The translations under genes were made by a program, and so were the position numbers. From Anthonomus grandis grandis (lineage: Eukaryota > Arthropoda > Insecta > Coleoptera > Curculionidae), in contig NC_065564.1 in assembly GCF_022605725.1 (NCBI RefSeq), positions 8,410,698 through 8,474,697 of the forward strand: a stretch of DNA of 64,000 nt, written 5' to 3'. The notes beneath the pieces are model-generated. The model was not told where the DNA came from. It did not search any database and worked only from the letters and a program-made list of their open reading frames with translations. Below, piece by piece: positions 1 through 11,803 of the stretch (position 1 is the stretch's first letter; the number at the start of each line of letters is the position of its first letter).

Positions 1-835
1 TTTCTTTATAGATACAACGGTTTGGGAGTTATTGAGCTGGTTTGCAATCGAATGAAAAAAATCTTGATACTATAAAAGGCTTTAGAAGAATATAAATATC
101 TTGAAAACCCACGAAAGGATTTTATTGATTTTAGTTTCATATGAAAGCTGCTGAGTTTCTTTATCTAAGTGATTCTTATGAGTTTTCTTGTAAATTCAAC
201 CGTTTTGGACTTATTAAGTGGTTTTTTAATGGACTGAAAAAAATCTTGATACTGTCAAAGGCTTTACAAAAATATAAATATCTTGAAAACCCATGAAAGG
301 ATTTTATTGATTTTAGTTCCATATGAAAGCTGCTGAGTTTCTTAATCAAAAAGATTCTCATGAGTTTTCTTATAAATTCAACCGTTTTGGACTTATTAAG
401 TAGTTTTTCAATGGATTGAAAAAAATCTTGATACTGTCAAAGGCTTAAGAAAAATCTGAATATACTGAAAACCGATGCAAAGATTTTATTGATTTTAGTC
501 TCATATGAAAGCTAAAGAGTTTCTTTATCAAAAAGGTCCTCACGAGTTTCTTTATAGATACAACGGTTTGGAAGTTATTGAGCAAGTTTTCAATGGATTG
601 AAAAAAATCTTGATACTATAAAAGGCTTTACAAAAATAGAAATATCTTGAAAACCCATAAAAGGATTTTATTGATTTTAGTCTCATATGAAAGCTGCTGA
701 ATTTCTTTATCAAAAAGGTCCTTACAAGTTTTCTTATAAATACAACCGTTTTTGAGTTATTGAGCATTTTTTCAATGAATTGAAGAAATCTTGACACTAT
801 CAAATGCCTCATAGAAATCTTAATATGTTTACAAT
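1..835. repeat. Tandem ~182-bp satellite, block 1
   Basis: About 4.5 head-to-tail copies of a ~180-184-bp AT-rich unit. The word GAAAGCTGCTGAGTTTC recurs near 141, 325, 508 (as GAAAGCTAAAGAG) and 688. Copies are clearly diverged from each other, so this is an old array. Short open frames inside it are by-products of the repeat. It lies upstream of the igloo-like exon and is probably intronic. Confidence 0.9.
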
Positions 836-1082
836 TTTCTTGACTTTAGTATACAAAAAAATATTCGTAGCTCCAATAGCAGCAGACGATAATATTTCTT
901 TATTACTTTGACAGTTGTGACATGCGCAAGTCGACTTTTAGGTTAAGGGGGAAATGTGGCAACCTCGCGCGCAAGCCTTTAACGGAAGCCGCTATTCTAG
1001 TTACATTTTGTTTGGCGCATGCGCATTAAAATATTGTATCATCCAGCGTTGCCATACTGTTCCGTATTAGTCTCATTACTGA
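836..1082. other. Spacer between satellite blocks with GCGCATGCGC-type motif
   Basis: Non-repeat spacer containing TTGTGACATGCGCA (about 915) and GGCGCATGCGCAT (about 1014), then GCGTTGCCAT. The same ordered set of words (TTGTGACATGCGCA, GCACGCGCATGCG, GTTGCCAT) follows satellite block 2 at about 1860-1920. The satellite block and its right flank were therefore probably duplicated together. No gene is seen. Confidence 0.6.
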
Positions 1083-1835
1083 GTAGTTGTTGAATAGATT
1101 AAGGAAATCGTGATAAGGTCAAATGCTTTACAAAAATTTAAATAAATTGAAAACTTTTGTAACGATTTTACTGATTTTTGTTTCATACGAAAGCTGATGA
1201 GTTACCTCATAAAAAATGTGTTTTTAAATTTTCTTGTGAAATTAACGGTTTTGAAGTTATTGAGCAATTTTTCAATGAAATGAAACAAATTTTGATAGTG
1301 TCAAGGGCTGTAGAAAAATCTAAATATCTTAAAATCTAATGAAAGGATTTTATCGGTTTCAGTTTCATATTAAAGCTGATGAGTTTTCCTATAAAAAGCT
1401 TATTTTAAATTTTCTAGTCAAAGTAACTGTTATAGAGTTTCTTGAGCACTTTTACAATGGAATGTTAGAAACCTTGATAGTGTCAAACGCGGTACAAAAG
1501 TCTCAATATCTTGAAAACCGATGAAACGATTTTATTGATTTTGGTTTTGTTTGAAAGCTGATGAGTTTCTTCATAAAAAAGGTTCTTACAAGTTTTTCTC
1601 TGAACATAACGGTTTTGGAGTTATTGAGCAAGTTGTCAGTAATATGAAAAAAATCTTGATACTGTCGACGGCTTTACAAACATCTAAATATATTGAAAAC
1701 TAATGTAACGATTTTACTGATTTTATTTTCATATGAAAGCTGATGAGTTTCTTTATCAAAAAGGTCCTTACAAGTTTCCTTGTAAATACAACCGTTTTGG
1801 AGTTACGGACCAGTTTTTTAATGGATTGAAAAATA
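1083..1835. repeat. Tandem ~182-bp satellite, block 2
   Basis: About four more copies of the unit of block 1, with GAAAGCTGATGAGTT near 1190, 1372 (as TTAAAGCTGATGAG), 1553 and 1735. They differ from block 1 by many point changes and small indels. Unit order and orientation are the same as in block 1. Confidence 0.88.
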
Positions 1836-1970
1836 ACAGCATGCCTTCCTATATTCACATTTGTGACATGCGCAACCGGGCAATGGTTTACTTTAGCGCA
1901 CGCGCATGCGGTGTTGCCATTTCCCCCCCAAATTCTTAGAAACAGAAATTAATAACTATGATTTTCTTAG

Positions 1971-2093
1971 GAGGAGCTGGACATTGACTTGACAGATCCG
2001 GACTTGAACAAGGCCGCGTCCAAGATCCAGGCCTCGTTCCGGGGTCACATGATGAACCGCAAGGACGACAACGGAGCTGCGTCCTCGAATTAA
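1971..2093 (+). CDS. igl: Last exon of an igloo-like (neuromodulin/IQ-motif) calmodulin-binding protein
   Basis: A 40-codon terminal exon follows a good acceptor (tatgattttcttag) and ends at TAA. It begins EELDIDLTDPDLNKAASKIQ and continues with an IQ-type calmodulin-binding motif (K-I-Q-A-S-F-R-G-H), then a short polar C-terminal tail. The L-T-D-P-D-L-N-K-A-A-x-K-I-Q-A-S-F-R-G-H block is the hallmark of insect Igloo proteins, relatives of vertebrate neuromodulin/neurogranin, which bind calmodulin in neurons. GC content and codon use stand out sharply from the AT-rich flanks, which supports real coding. Upstream exons are not in the window, and the upstream 1.97 kb holds satellite DNA, presumably intronic. 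Another IQ-motif protein is possible but less likely. Confidence 0.8.
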   Translation, partial: EELDIDLTDPDLNKAASKIQASFRGHMMNRKDDNGAASSN

Positions 2094-2889
2094 AATTAAA
2101 AAAAAAAAAGCCTCGAACGCAGCTTTTTCCAGAATTTTCGAGAAAACGCGTGTTCAATTAAATAAGTCACACATTGTAATTGAGTTTTAGGTACCTCAGA
2201 CGTGATCTCTTGTAATCCGGTAACCCTGAGCAATTTTTTCTATATATACATACATATATATATATATATATAACTAAGCCCTCCCTTCCCTTCCCCCTCC
2301 CCCCCTCCGTCACCCCCCGTCTCCTTTTTACTCAAATATGATTTTTACGAGACCCAGTTGTACTTCGGGTGGCAACAACGCCAGCGGCGCTTTGTGCTGC
2401 GTGCGCATAGCGGCGTTGCCAAGTCGGTTTTTAGTTAAAAAAACTGTATATTTAAAGTGATACGACTTACGTCAATTTATGCCAAAATTCTGGGTCTTTT
2501 TTTTGTTTTTTTGGATTTTAACTGGAAAAAATTCAATTTTTTTTTCGGTTAAAATTCGCTCCTCTAAAGTGGTTTTTAAAATTTGCACCCTACTTGAACG
2601 GTAAAGTTTTACCTAAAAACGTGTTAGTTTCGGCCAAAATCCGTATAAAATACCAACTATGGTACTATGTAAGATTAGACGAGCATTAGAGAGTATTATT
2701 ATGACGTGAAGTGTATGAATTTGAGGTTAAGTCATTATTTAAGTGCGGTCCTGTCCCGTCGTATTTTGTGGCGCATGCGCAGCAAAAATTGCGCGCAATC
2801 TTTGCGGCGCAGACTAAATTGCGCACCAAGAATCCACGCGATCAATAAGACGAGATTGTCAGAAATAAATTTAAAAAAAAATAGTGAGG
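2094..2889. other. 3' flank of igloo-like exon: UTR, (TA)n and polypyrimidine tract
   Basis: After the stop codon there is an A-run (about 2097-2109) and then unremarkable sequence. A (TA)n microsatellite lies at about 2241-2272. A C/T-rich tract (about 2279-2330) follows. No canonical AATAAA close to the stop was seen, so the transcript end is not placed. No further gene is visible. Confidence 0.6.
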
Positions 2890-5800
2890 TTAAGTCACTA
2901 ATTTTGACAATTAAATACAAAAGTCTGGCTCTGTTTTTCCATATTTCGTGACATATAAACAGCCGAAATTGCGCAATCTAGTTGCGACGCAGACTGTATT
3001 GCGCAACAGAATGTTCCACGTGAATAATGGGTGTGGTCTTTACTAAACTCATTGTTTTTGTTTTTTAAATTGTAAGCAAAGATGGCGACCATTGCGCAAA
3101 TTCTGTCACTTGTATGCAAGAAAATTCATAACTTACAATAAACCAGACAAAACGGTTCTATAAGAGCATCTGCGCTCCTACAACTAAAGTTGCGTAATCT
3201 GCTGGCTGCATAGATGAAGTTGCGCAACGAAAGTGCGACGCGAGTACTTAAAAACTGCAATTTCCAATGAGAACTGACGTGCTCTTAATGCGCATGCTGC
3301 TTTGGTTGCGCAACATCTCCGCCCCCTAACGGTGGTAAATTGAACTTCTGTAGAAGCGAAACGGTTTTCCGATTAATTTTTACCGATTGACTTAACTTCA
3401 AAGGCATTTGCTTGCGTCAAAAGAAAAAATATAACAAAGAAATATACGAGAGCACATTGTTAAAAATTGCACCCTATTTGATGCTTATTGTATTTAAATG
3501 ACATGTACAATTGTTGGCGAGTTTTTAGTTGTTAAGCTTTTTATGACGTCATGCGTCAAACCTACTACCAACCTGACAGATGTGTTGTTTCTAACAGTTT
3601 GTATTAGTTTTCGCGTTTAAGCGGAAGACAGTCCTATAGAGGGCGCTCCAAATGAACTCCGCACTGTTTGACAGTTGACAGTGGCCTGTTTTCTCATTTA
3701 AGACAAATGTCATACGTTAGTTTTGACAAATGACAGTGACAACTGATTGTCTTTCTTGATTGTTTCTATTCCCTCATTCAAGTTCCTTTTCTATGTTCTT
3801 GCATTGACTCACTTAAATAAGTTTTTTTCATTGTTTTGCTCTCAAAAGTGTGTTCTTCAAGGCTCTTTTAGAGACTTGTCAAACGTCAATTTTCACTGTT
3901 GACAGTGACAGTCAAGTCTCTCTTTGGTGCTTGTCCAAGAAGGCCGGAGAAAGAAAAGGTATTGTTCCCGTGGTAAATCTATTCTCGGACGTTTGCGCAG
4001 TAGCGCAATGCGCAACGCAAATGGCAATAAAATTCAACACGTAAATAAGCGCGATACATACGGACGGAAAACATGTGAGAGCGGGAGTGACAGAAAAACG
4101 AGCGAGGGAAAGAGATAAACGATGAGATCCGTGAGAGAGTGGGGAAAAGTACATGGGGTAAACAGAGGAGACATCTCTCCTCCCTCCAGTCTTCTTGTGC
4201 TTGTCCATACATCAGTTTTGACAGTTGGTAGTGACAGCTGATTGTTTCTGTTTGTTACTTTTCGTACGTCAGTTTTGACAGTGACAATTGATTGTTTCTA
4301 TTCCCTCATTTTAGTTTCTTTCCAGCGTTCTTGGATAGAACTCACCTTAATAGATTTTATCTTGTTTTTCAGTGTTTTGCTTTCAAAAGTGTGTTCTTCA
4401 AGGGTCTTTTAGAGACTTGTCAAACGTCAATTTTCACAGTTGAGAGTGACAGTTAAGTCTCTCTTTGGTGCTTGTCCAAGAAGACCGGAGAGAGGAGAGA
4501 TACTGTTCCCGTGCTAAAAGCTATTCTCGGACGTTTGCGCAGTAGTGCAATGCGCAACGCAAATAAAAATAAAAAACAACACGGAAATAAGCGCGAAACA
4601 TGCGGACGGAAAACATGTGAGAGCGGGAGTGACAGAAAAACGAGAGAGAGAAAGAGACAAACGATGAGATCCGTAAGAGAGTGGGGAAAAGTACATGGGG
4701 TAAACAGAGGAGATATCTCTTCTCCCTCCAGTCTTCTTGTGATTGTCTGTTTTCTTATTCAAGGCAAGTGTCATACGTCAGTTTGCATAGTGACAGTTGA
4801 CAAGTTTCTCTTTAACATTCTCACACGTCAGTTTTGACAGCTGACAGTGACAGTTGACCGATTCTGCACCCTCAGTCAAGTTTCTTTTCAAACTTTTTAA
4901 GTTCAACTCACATAAACAAATTTCATTTTGTTTTTCTCTCAAAAGGGTTCTCGTTCGAGCCTTTGTAGGTAATATGTCATACGTCAGTTTTGACAGTTGA
5001 TTGTATCTTTTCAATGTTCTTGGGTTGTCATTCATCACTACCTTCCTCTTGTCATATGTCAATTTTGACAGTTTCTGATGACAGTTAAAGTTTTTCTTTG
5101 ACACTTGTTTCACGTCAGGTTGATTCTTCCTTTTCCCTCTGTTTGCTCTTAAAAGGAGGTAACTCTTATAGGCGTGGTTTGACACGACTATGAATACCAG
5201 TTCTAAACATAAAACTGGCAACAGTGATCTAAATTACATTGACAACTATGACATTTAGTCAATCGAGTCAACGATCGTCGTCAAAGTAAGTTTCTCGATT
5301 CTTCTTGGGTCTCTCGCTCATTACTCTCATTGCTACTAACGTCTATGTTTCTTGAGGGACAATATATCATATCATAGATGATATGTCAGTTGACATTTAT
5401 CTACCTTTAACGAGTTTCAAGTAGGGAAAATGTCAACTGTCATCTTTAAGGTTAGATGTCACTTCAACTTTTAAGACTCTCGTCAAGAACTTTTCTGGCT
5501 TGTTTAGAGTTAAGTCTGTTATTCGTGAAGTACGACATTTGCCCACATTCTCCAATTTTAACGAAAGTTAAGACACTTATTTTGACAATTAAAGGCAAAG
5601 GTCCGGCTCTGTTTTTTTCATATCTCAAGGCATATAAGCAGCCGAAGTTGCGCAATCTCGTTGCGACGCAGACAAAGCAATAGAAATTCCACGTGACCAA
5701 CAGGGAGTGGTCATCTCCTGTCTTTACTAAACTCCTTGTTTTCGTTTTTTAAATTCTAAGCAAAGATGGCGACCATTGAGCAAATTCTATCGATTTTAAG

Positions 5801-8800
5801 CAAAAAGTTCATAACCTACAGGAAACCAGGGGATCTATAAGAGCGTCTGCGCACGTACGACTAAAGTTGCGCAATCTGCTGGCTGCATAGTTGAAGTTGC
5901 GCAAAGAAAGTGCGACCCAAGCACGCGCGCCGTTTTTACGCTTTAGTGGCGCTTTTTTCCGATAAAAGAAAAAAAATCCTGGAAAACATAATTTATGAAA
6001 AACTGCAATTTCCAATGAGAAAGGACGTGATCACATTAAATATGGTTTAAAGCGCATGCCGCTTGCGTTTGCGCAACATTTCCGCCCCCTAACGGTGGTA
6101 AATTAAACTTCTGTAGAAGCGAAACGGTTTTGCAATTACTTTTCACAGTTGACAGTGACAGTTAAGTCTCTCTTTGGTGCTTGTCCAAGAAGACCGGAGA
6201 GAGGAGAGGTATTGTTCCCGTGGTAAAAGCTATTCACGGACGTTTGCGCAGTAGTGCAATGCGCAACGCAAATAAAAATAAAAAACAACACGGAAATAAG
6301 CGCGAAACATGCGGACGGAAAACATGTGAGAGCGGGAGTGACAGAAAAACGAGAGAGGGAAAGAGACAAACGATGAGATCCGTGAGAGAGTGGGGAAAAG
6401 TACATGGGGTAAACAGAGGAGATATCTCTTCTCCCTCCAGTCTTCTTGTGATTGTCTGTTTTCTTATTCAAGGCAAGTGTCATACGTCAGTTTTCATAGT
6501 GACAGTTAACAAGCTTCTCTTTAACACTTCTGACACGTCAGTTTTGACAGCTGACAGTGACAGTTGACCGATTCTGCTCCCTCAGTCAAGTTTTTTTTCC
6601 AAGTTTTTAAATTCAACTCACATAAACAAATTTCATTTTGTTTTTCTCTCAAAAGGGTTCTCGTTCGAGCCTTTGTAGGTAACATGTCATACGTCAGTTT
6701 TGACAGTTGATTGTATCTTTTCAATGTTCTTGGATTGTCATTCATCACTACATTCCTCTTGTCATATGTCAATTTTGACAGTTTCTGATGACAGTTAAAG
6801 TTTTTCTTTGACACTTGTTTCACGTCAGGTTGATTTTTCCTTTTACCTCTGTTTGCTCTTAAAAGGAGGTAATTCTTATAGGCGTGGTTTGACACGACTA
6901 CGAATACCAGTTCTAAACATAAAACTGGCAACAGTGATCTAAATGACATTGACAGATATGACAACTATGACACTTAGTCAATTGAGCCAACGATCGTCGT
7001 CAAAGTAAGTTTCTCGATTCTTCTTGGGGTCCCTCGCTCATTTCTCTTATTGCTACTAACGTCTATGTTTCTTGAGGGACAATATATCATATCATAGATG
7101 ATACGTCAGTTGACATTTATCTACATTTACCGATTTTCAAGTAGGGAAAATGTCAACTGTCATCTTTAAGGTTAGACGTCACTTCAACTTTTAAGACTCT
7201 CGTCAAGAACTTTTCTGGCTTGCTTAGAGTCAAGTCTGTTATTCATCAAGTACGACATTTACCCACATTCTCCAATTTTAACGAAAGTTAAGACACTTAT
7301 TTTGACAATTCAAGGCAAAAGTCCGGCTCTGTTTTTTTCATATCTCAAGGCATATAAGCAGCCGAAGTTGCGCAATCTAGTTGCGACGCAGATAGAGCAA
7401 CAGAGATTTCACGAGACCAACAAGGAGTGGTCATCTCCTGTCGTTACTAAACTCCTTGTTTTCGTTTTTTAAATTGTAAGCAAAGATGGCGACCATTGAG
7501 CAAATTCTGTCGATTTTAAGCAAAAAGTTCATAACCTACAGGAAACCAGGGGATCTATAAGAGCCTCTGCGCACGTACGACTAAAGTTGCGCAATCTGCT
7601 GGCTGCATAGTTGAAGTTGCGCAAAGAAAGTGCGACCCAAGCACGCGCGCCGTTTTTACGCTTTAGTGGCGCTTTTTTCCGATAAAAGAAAAAAAATCCT
7701 GGAAAACATAATTTATGAAAAACTGCAATTTCCAATGAGAAAGGACGTGATCACATTAAATATGGTTTAAAGCGCATGCCGCTTACGTTTGCGCAACATT
7801 TCCGCCCCCTAACGGTGGTAAATTAAACTTCTATAGAAGCGAAACGGTTTTCCGATTACTTTTCACAGTTGACAGTGACAGTTAAGTCTCTCTTTGGTGC
7901 TTGTCCAAGATGACCGGAGAGAGGAGAGGTATTGTTCCCGTGGTAAAAGCTATTCTCGGACGTTTGCGCTGTAACGTGATGCGCAACGCAAATGGAAATA
8001 AAAAATCAACACGTGAATAAGCGCGAAACATGCGGACGGAAAACATGTGAGAGCGGGAGTGACAGAAAAACGAGCGAGGGAAAGAGACAAACGATGAGAT
8101 CCGTGAGAGAGTGGGGAAAAGTACATGGGGTAAACAGAGGAGATATCTCTCCACCCTTCAGTCTTCTTGTGCTTGTTTATACATCAGTTTTGACAGTTGG
8201 TAGTGACAGCTGATGTTTTTGTTTGTTACTTACGTCAGTTTTGACAGTGACAATTGATTGTTTCTATTCCCTTATTTAAGTTTCTTTTCAGTGTTCTTGG
8301 ATAGAACTCACCTTAATAGATTTTATTTTTTTTTTCAGTGTTTTGCTCTCAAAAGTGTGTTCTTCTTCATTGGAAGTCTTCATTGGAAGCTTGTCATAAG
8401 TCAATTTTGACAGTTCTTAGTGACCATGGATTATCTGTTTTCTTATTCAAGGCAAGTGTCATACGTCAGTTTGCATAGTGACAGTTGACTTTAACAAGAG
8501 TTTCTCTTTAACACTTCTCACACGTCAGTTTTGACAGCTGACAGTGACAGTTGACCGATTCAGCTCCCTCAGTTAAGTTTATTTCAAAGTTTTTAAGTTC
8601 AACTCACATAAACAGTTTTGACAGCTGACAGTGACAGTTGACCGATTCTGCTCCCTCAGTCAAGTTTTTTTTCCAAGTTTTTAAATTCAACTCACATAAA
8701 CAGAATTCATTTTGTTTTTCTGTCAAAAGTGTTCTCGTTCAAGCCTTCGTAGGTAACTTATCATACGTCAGTTTTGACATTGACTGTATCTTTTCAATGT

Positions 8801-9260
8801 TCTTGAGTTGTCATTCACCACTACATTCCTCTTGTCATATGTCAATTTTGACAGTTTCTGATGACAGTTAAAGTTTTTCTTTGACACTTGTTTCACGTCA
8901 GGTTGATTTTTCCTTTTACCTCTGTTTGCTCTTAAAAGGAGGTAATTCTTATAGGCGTGGTTTGACACGACTACGAATACCAGTTCAACATAAAACTGGC
9001 AACAGTGATCTAAATTACATTGACAGATATGACAACTATGACATTTAGTCAATCGAGTCAACGATCGTCGTCAAAGTAAGTTTCTCGATTCTTCTTGGGT
9101 CCCTCGCTCATTACTCTCATTGCTACTAACGTCTATGTTTCTTGAGGGACAATATGCTATATCATAGATAATACGTCAGTTGACATATATCTACATTTAA
9201 AGATTTTCAAATACGGAAAATGTCATATGTCATATGTCATACGTCACAAATCTTTAAGGT
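2890..9260. repeat. Tandem array of a ~1.71-kb complex unit
   Basis: The word TTTCACAGTTGACAGTGACA (with small variants) starts units at 4432, 6141 and 7861, giving unit lengths of 1,709 and 1,720 bp. A partial first unit (2890-3376) matches the unit tail at 5573-6136. A 540-bp variant block at 3890-4431 reappears inside the last unit (about 8190-8440). Each unit carries dozens of short words such as ACGTCAGTTTTGACAG and GTTGCGCAATCT. Small open frames recur in each unit on both strands. They change length between units and match nothing I know, so I do not call them genes. Confidence 0.88.
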
Positions 9261-9934
9261 CAGACTTCACTCTAACATTTAAGAATCTCATCAATAACTT
9301 TTCTGGCTTGCTTAGAGTCAAGTCTGTCATTCGTGACGTACGACATTTACCCATATTCTTCAATTTTAACGACATCCGGTGGAACTGTCATACGTCATAA
9401 ACCTCTAGTGTCAGAAGTCAATCTACTTAACCAGTACTCGTGACATCTTCTTGATAATTAGGACATTTGACAAATGACATTTAAACGCCATGAAATCACT
9501 TTTATCGATTGAAATACTCGCTTCTTATTGGTTGTAATACCTTAACCATTAAGAAGCCAGCTTTACAACCAATAAAAACAATTTCACGTCATAGGGATTA
9601 AAATCGCAGAAAGCGCGTACATGTTAACTGTCATATGTCATACGTCTACGCGTGGCAGGGCATGTAATGGGCGAGTGACACAAGATGGCCTCACTAATTG
9701 TCATTGTTGTCATATATGTCACCGTTGTCTATGGCAAAATATGGTACCAGAACGATTCTTGACGTTTGACAACTGAAATACTGGCTTTCTGTTGGTTGTA
9801 ATACCCTGGCCAATGACAAACTAGTATTTCAGTCAATACGGACAAATTTAGACAAAGAAAACGCCATTAATTTTTGCTCCAATGCGTCTTTCATCTCCTT
9901 TTAACATTAAGGCGGGCCAATACATTTTCAGAGG
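9261..9934. repeat. Two diverged copies of a small hairpin/MITE-like element
   Basis: Copy 1 has a perfect 13-bp inverted repeat (TTATTGGTTGTAA at 9525-9537, TTACAACCAATAA at 9563-9575). Copy 2 has a perfect 10-bp inverted repeat (CTGAAATACT at 9773-9782, AGTATTTCAG at 9823-9832). Both share GAAATACTSGCTT and TTGGTTGTAATACC, so they are homologous. They carry no coding capacity. The rest of the interval is TGTCA-rich sequence resembling the preceding array. Confidence 0.55.
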
Positions 9935-10510
9935 TCCTTGTTACACCCACTGTTATTTTCCTAGTGGTGTTCCTATAAAATAGAGATGAGTAGAGTCTAG
10001 GATCTCAATTATATTTGCCTCTTGCAAGAGAGATCTTTCTTTTGCATACACTCTCCTAGATTTCTTACTACAATTGCAAAGGATTGAATGGATATCTGGA
10101 GTTCTTAACGGAATTTTGTCCTGGAATGCTGTTTGGTTCCTCGGAATCGGTTAAGGGAAAGCGATTTCGAAGGTGAGAGTACTCATAAGGTTCCCGAATG
10201 GACTCTGAGTCAAAATATTCTCGAGAAGAGTTTTCCTACCTGCTGGAGGCCATTATTTAGGATTTTCTGCTGTCAAATTGTACTCAGGACGTTCAGGAGC
10301 AAAAGGAACGTTGTTCTGATTCACTCACTCATGAGGAATTCTTTGGATATTCAGGCAGTCAGAACAACAGTAGATCAGAGTTCATTTGGACCCTCCTGTG
10401 TAGAGTTTTAATTTTCTCTTTTTTATCGAGGCTTGAGGACCACTCATTGACCTCGAAACATTGACTATTTATCAAATTAAAAGTGTTCTATATCACGTTT
10501 TTGTTATGTA
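9935..10510 (+). other. Unresolved LTR-like or transcribed repeat segment
   Basis: The segment starts near TGTTACACCC and has a TATA-like CCTATAAAATAG (about 9972). It ends near ATTAAAAGTG (about 10478), which could be a polyadenylation signal. This order (TG start, TATA, poly(A) signal) resembles a solo LTR. I found no convincing CA end or target-site duplication and no coding region of a retroelement. A 92-codon open frame at 10133-10411 has no recognisable similarity. Confidence 0.22.
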
Positions 10511-10984
10511 AGCTATATGAAAGAAGAATCGCTTGCAAACTTATAGAAACCGATATTTCCAGAATATAGTACCATAAAAATACAACCCGTTGTTTTATTT
10601 CGCCTCCCTTTTAAATAAATTTGTTCCTTTACTTGGCAACGTCACCAAGTAAAGCCATAAAGTGTTCATGTGTTGACATGAATGTTTGTCACCAAGGAAT
10701 AATAGCAGAGCTTTGGACAAAATTATTTGATTCTGCGCAAAAGAGAGACAACGCTCCCGCACCAATCTTCGACATGCTTGCAATAGTGGTCACTTTAAGG
10801 TAATTGGTATCCTCGAGTCTCCAAAAATTTGCCATCATGTCTTACTCTGTATTTGTCTCATGACCTGTTTCACCTTTTCTGTCCTTCTCCTAGTTGTAGA
10901 CATGATGGCTGTTTGATGCGAGTCTACTCTCCTTTTCTATAATGTTTGGCTCTCTAGGCTCCTAACAGTGTCCCCAGAGCATGA
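10511..10984. other. Intergenic stretch with a short inverted repeat
   Basis: The only clear structure is a perfect 10-bp inverted repeat, CTTTACTTGG (10627-10636) and CCAAGTAAAG (10645-10654), with an 8-base loop CAACGTCA. The rest shows no gene, repeat or signal I can support. Confidence 0.5.
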
Positions 10985-11803
10985 GGGAAGTAGATATGGC
11001 CACGCCCACTAGGGAAGCGATATTATCGCTGAGTATCCCGAGAGCTACAGCTGCCCCAGACAGTAGGGCTTTGATGGTACCGACCCATAGGGCCCGAAAC
11101 TGCCCTCGTTCTTCACCCCCACCTTTTGGAGATGCTTATCGCGAATCACTGAGCCAAGGGTGCCGGCCATCACTGGGCCCTAAGGAGAAGACTCCTTGGG
11201 AGGGAGAAGACTTACCATCATGGGGGAGATCAGCATGCTCGAGAGCATCGTGATGGAGTTGTTCTCCACCAAGCCTAGGGTGCATAAGGTGCCGAAAGCA
11301 AACGTTTACGAGGGCGAGGAAAGTGGAGGTTCTGGTTGTTGTTACCTGGAGATCAGAAGAAGCATGATGAAGTCAAAGGACATCGCTGCCTTGGCCTTGA
11401 CGTTCTCCACCACTTGGGCCACGGTCAGTCTGGAGCGTACCGAGGACACGAACAGGTTTCAGTCGCTGTTCTTCCTGCGGTAGAAGAAGGGAGTTTGTTA
11501 ATCAGTAAATTCTGGAGAGGGTCAGTGAACTGACTTGTCCTCCAGAGTGTCTTCCTCGTCCTCCTCCTCTCCGGACTCGTCTTTCTCGTTGACGGCGTTG
11601 CCGTGGTAGTGGATGGTGCAAGAAAGGACGTTGATCTTGGAGCTCAGCTTGTTGCCGATCTCGTGCTCCTTGAAAATGTTGAGGATCTCCTCGCACTTCT
11701 GGCCGCACTCCATCAGGAAGACGATCTGGTAGTGCTGGTCGTCCTCGGTTTTCCGCCACGTTACGTCCGATATTTCCAGGTCCTTGGTGGTCGACCTTAT
11801 CAC
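10985..11803 (-). pseudogene. DUF389 membrane-protein pseudogene
   Basis: Read on the minus strand, an exon-like block (11803-11535) after a TTTGCAG acceptor gives an N-terminal domain starting VIRSTTKDLEISDVTW. Next come LFVSSVRSRLTVAQVVENVK, a hydrophobic segment, LGLVENNSITMLSSMLISPM, then VIRDKHLQKVGVKNE and GTIKALLSGAAVALGIL. These blocks match the order of conserved segments in the DUF389 (TIGR00341-type) integral membrane family, whose function is unknown. Disablements: TGA at 11461-11459 where the family has tryptophan; a 36-bp apparent intron (11215-11180), too short for normal splicing; a frame change after the KNE residues; loss of the P-P-A-V-N block before L-W-G; and a further stop. 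It looks like a decayed duplicate. No 5' exons were found upstream. Confidence 0.72.

Noticed and set aside
3912..8213. Short open frames of 64-128 codons (4472, 6181, 7992 plus strand; several minus strand) that recur in each 1.71-kb unit
   Set aside because: They overlap on both strands, change length between units and have no recognisable domain. Conservation reflects the DNA repeat, not protein selection.
10133..10411. 92-codon plus-strand open frame
   Set aside because: No family resemblance, no splice or start context, and it lies in a probable repeat. A solo-LTR reading was kept only as a low-confidence feature because no CA end or target duplication was found.
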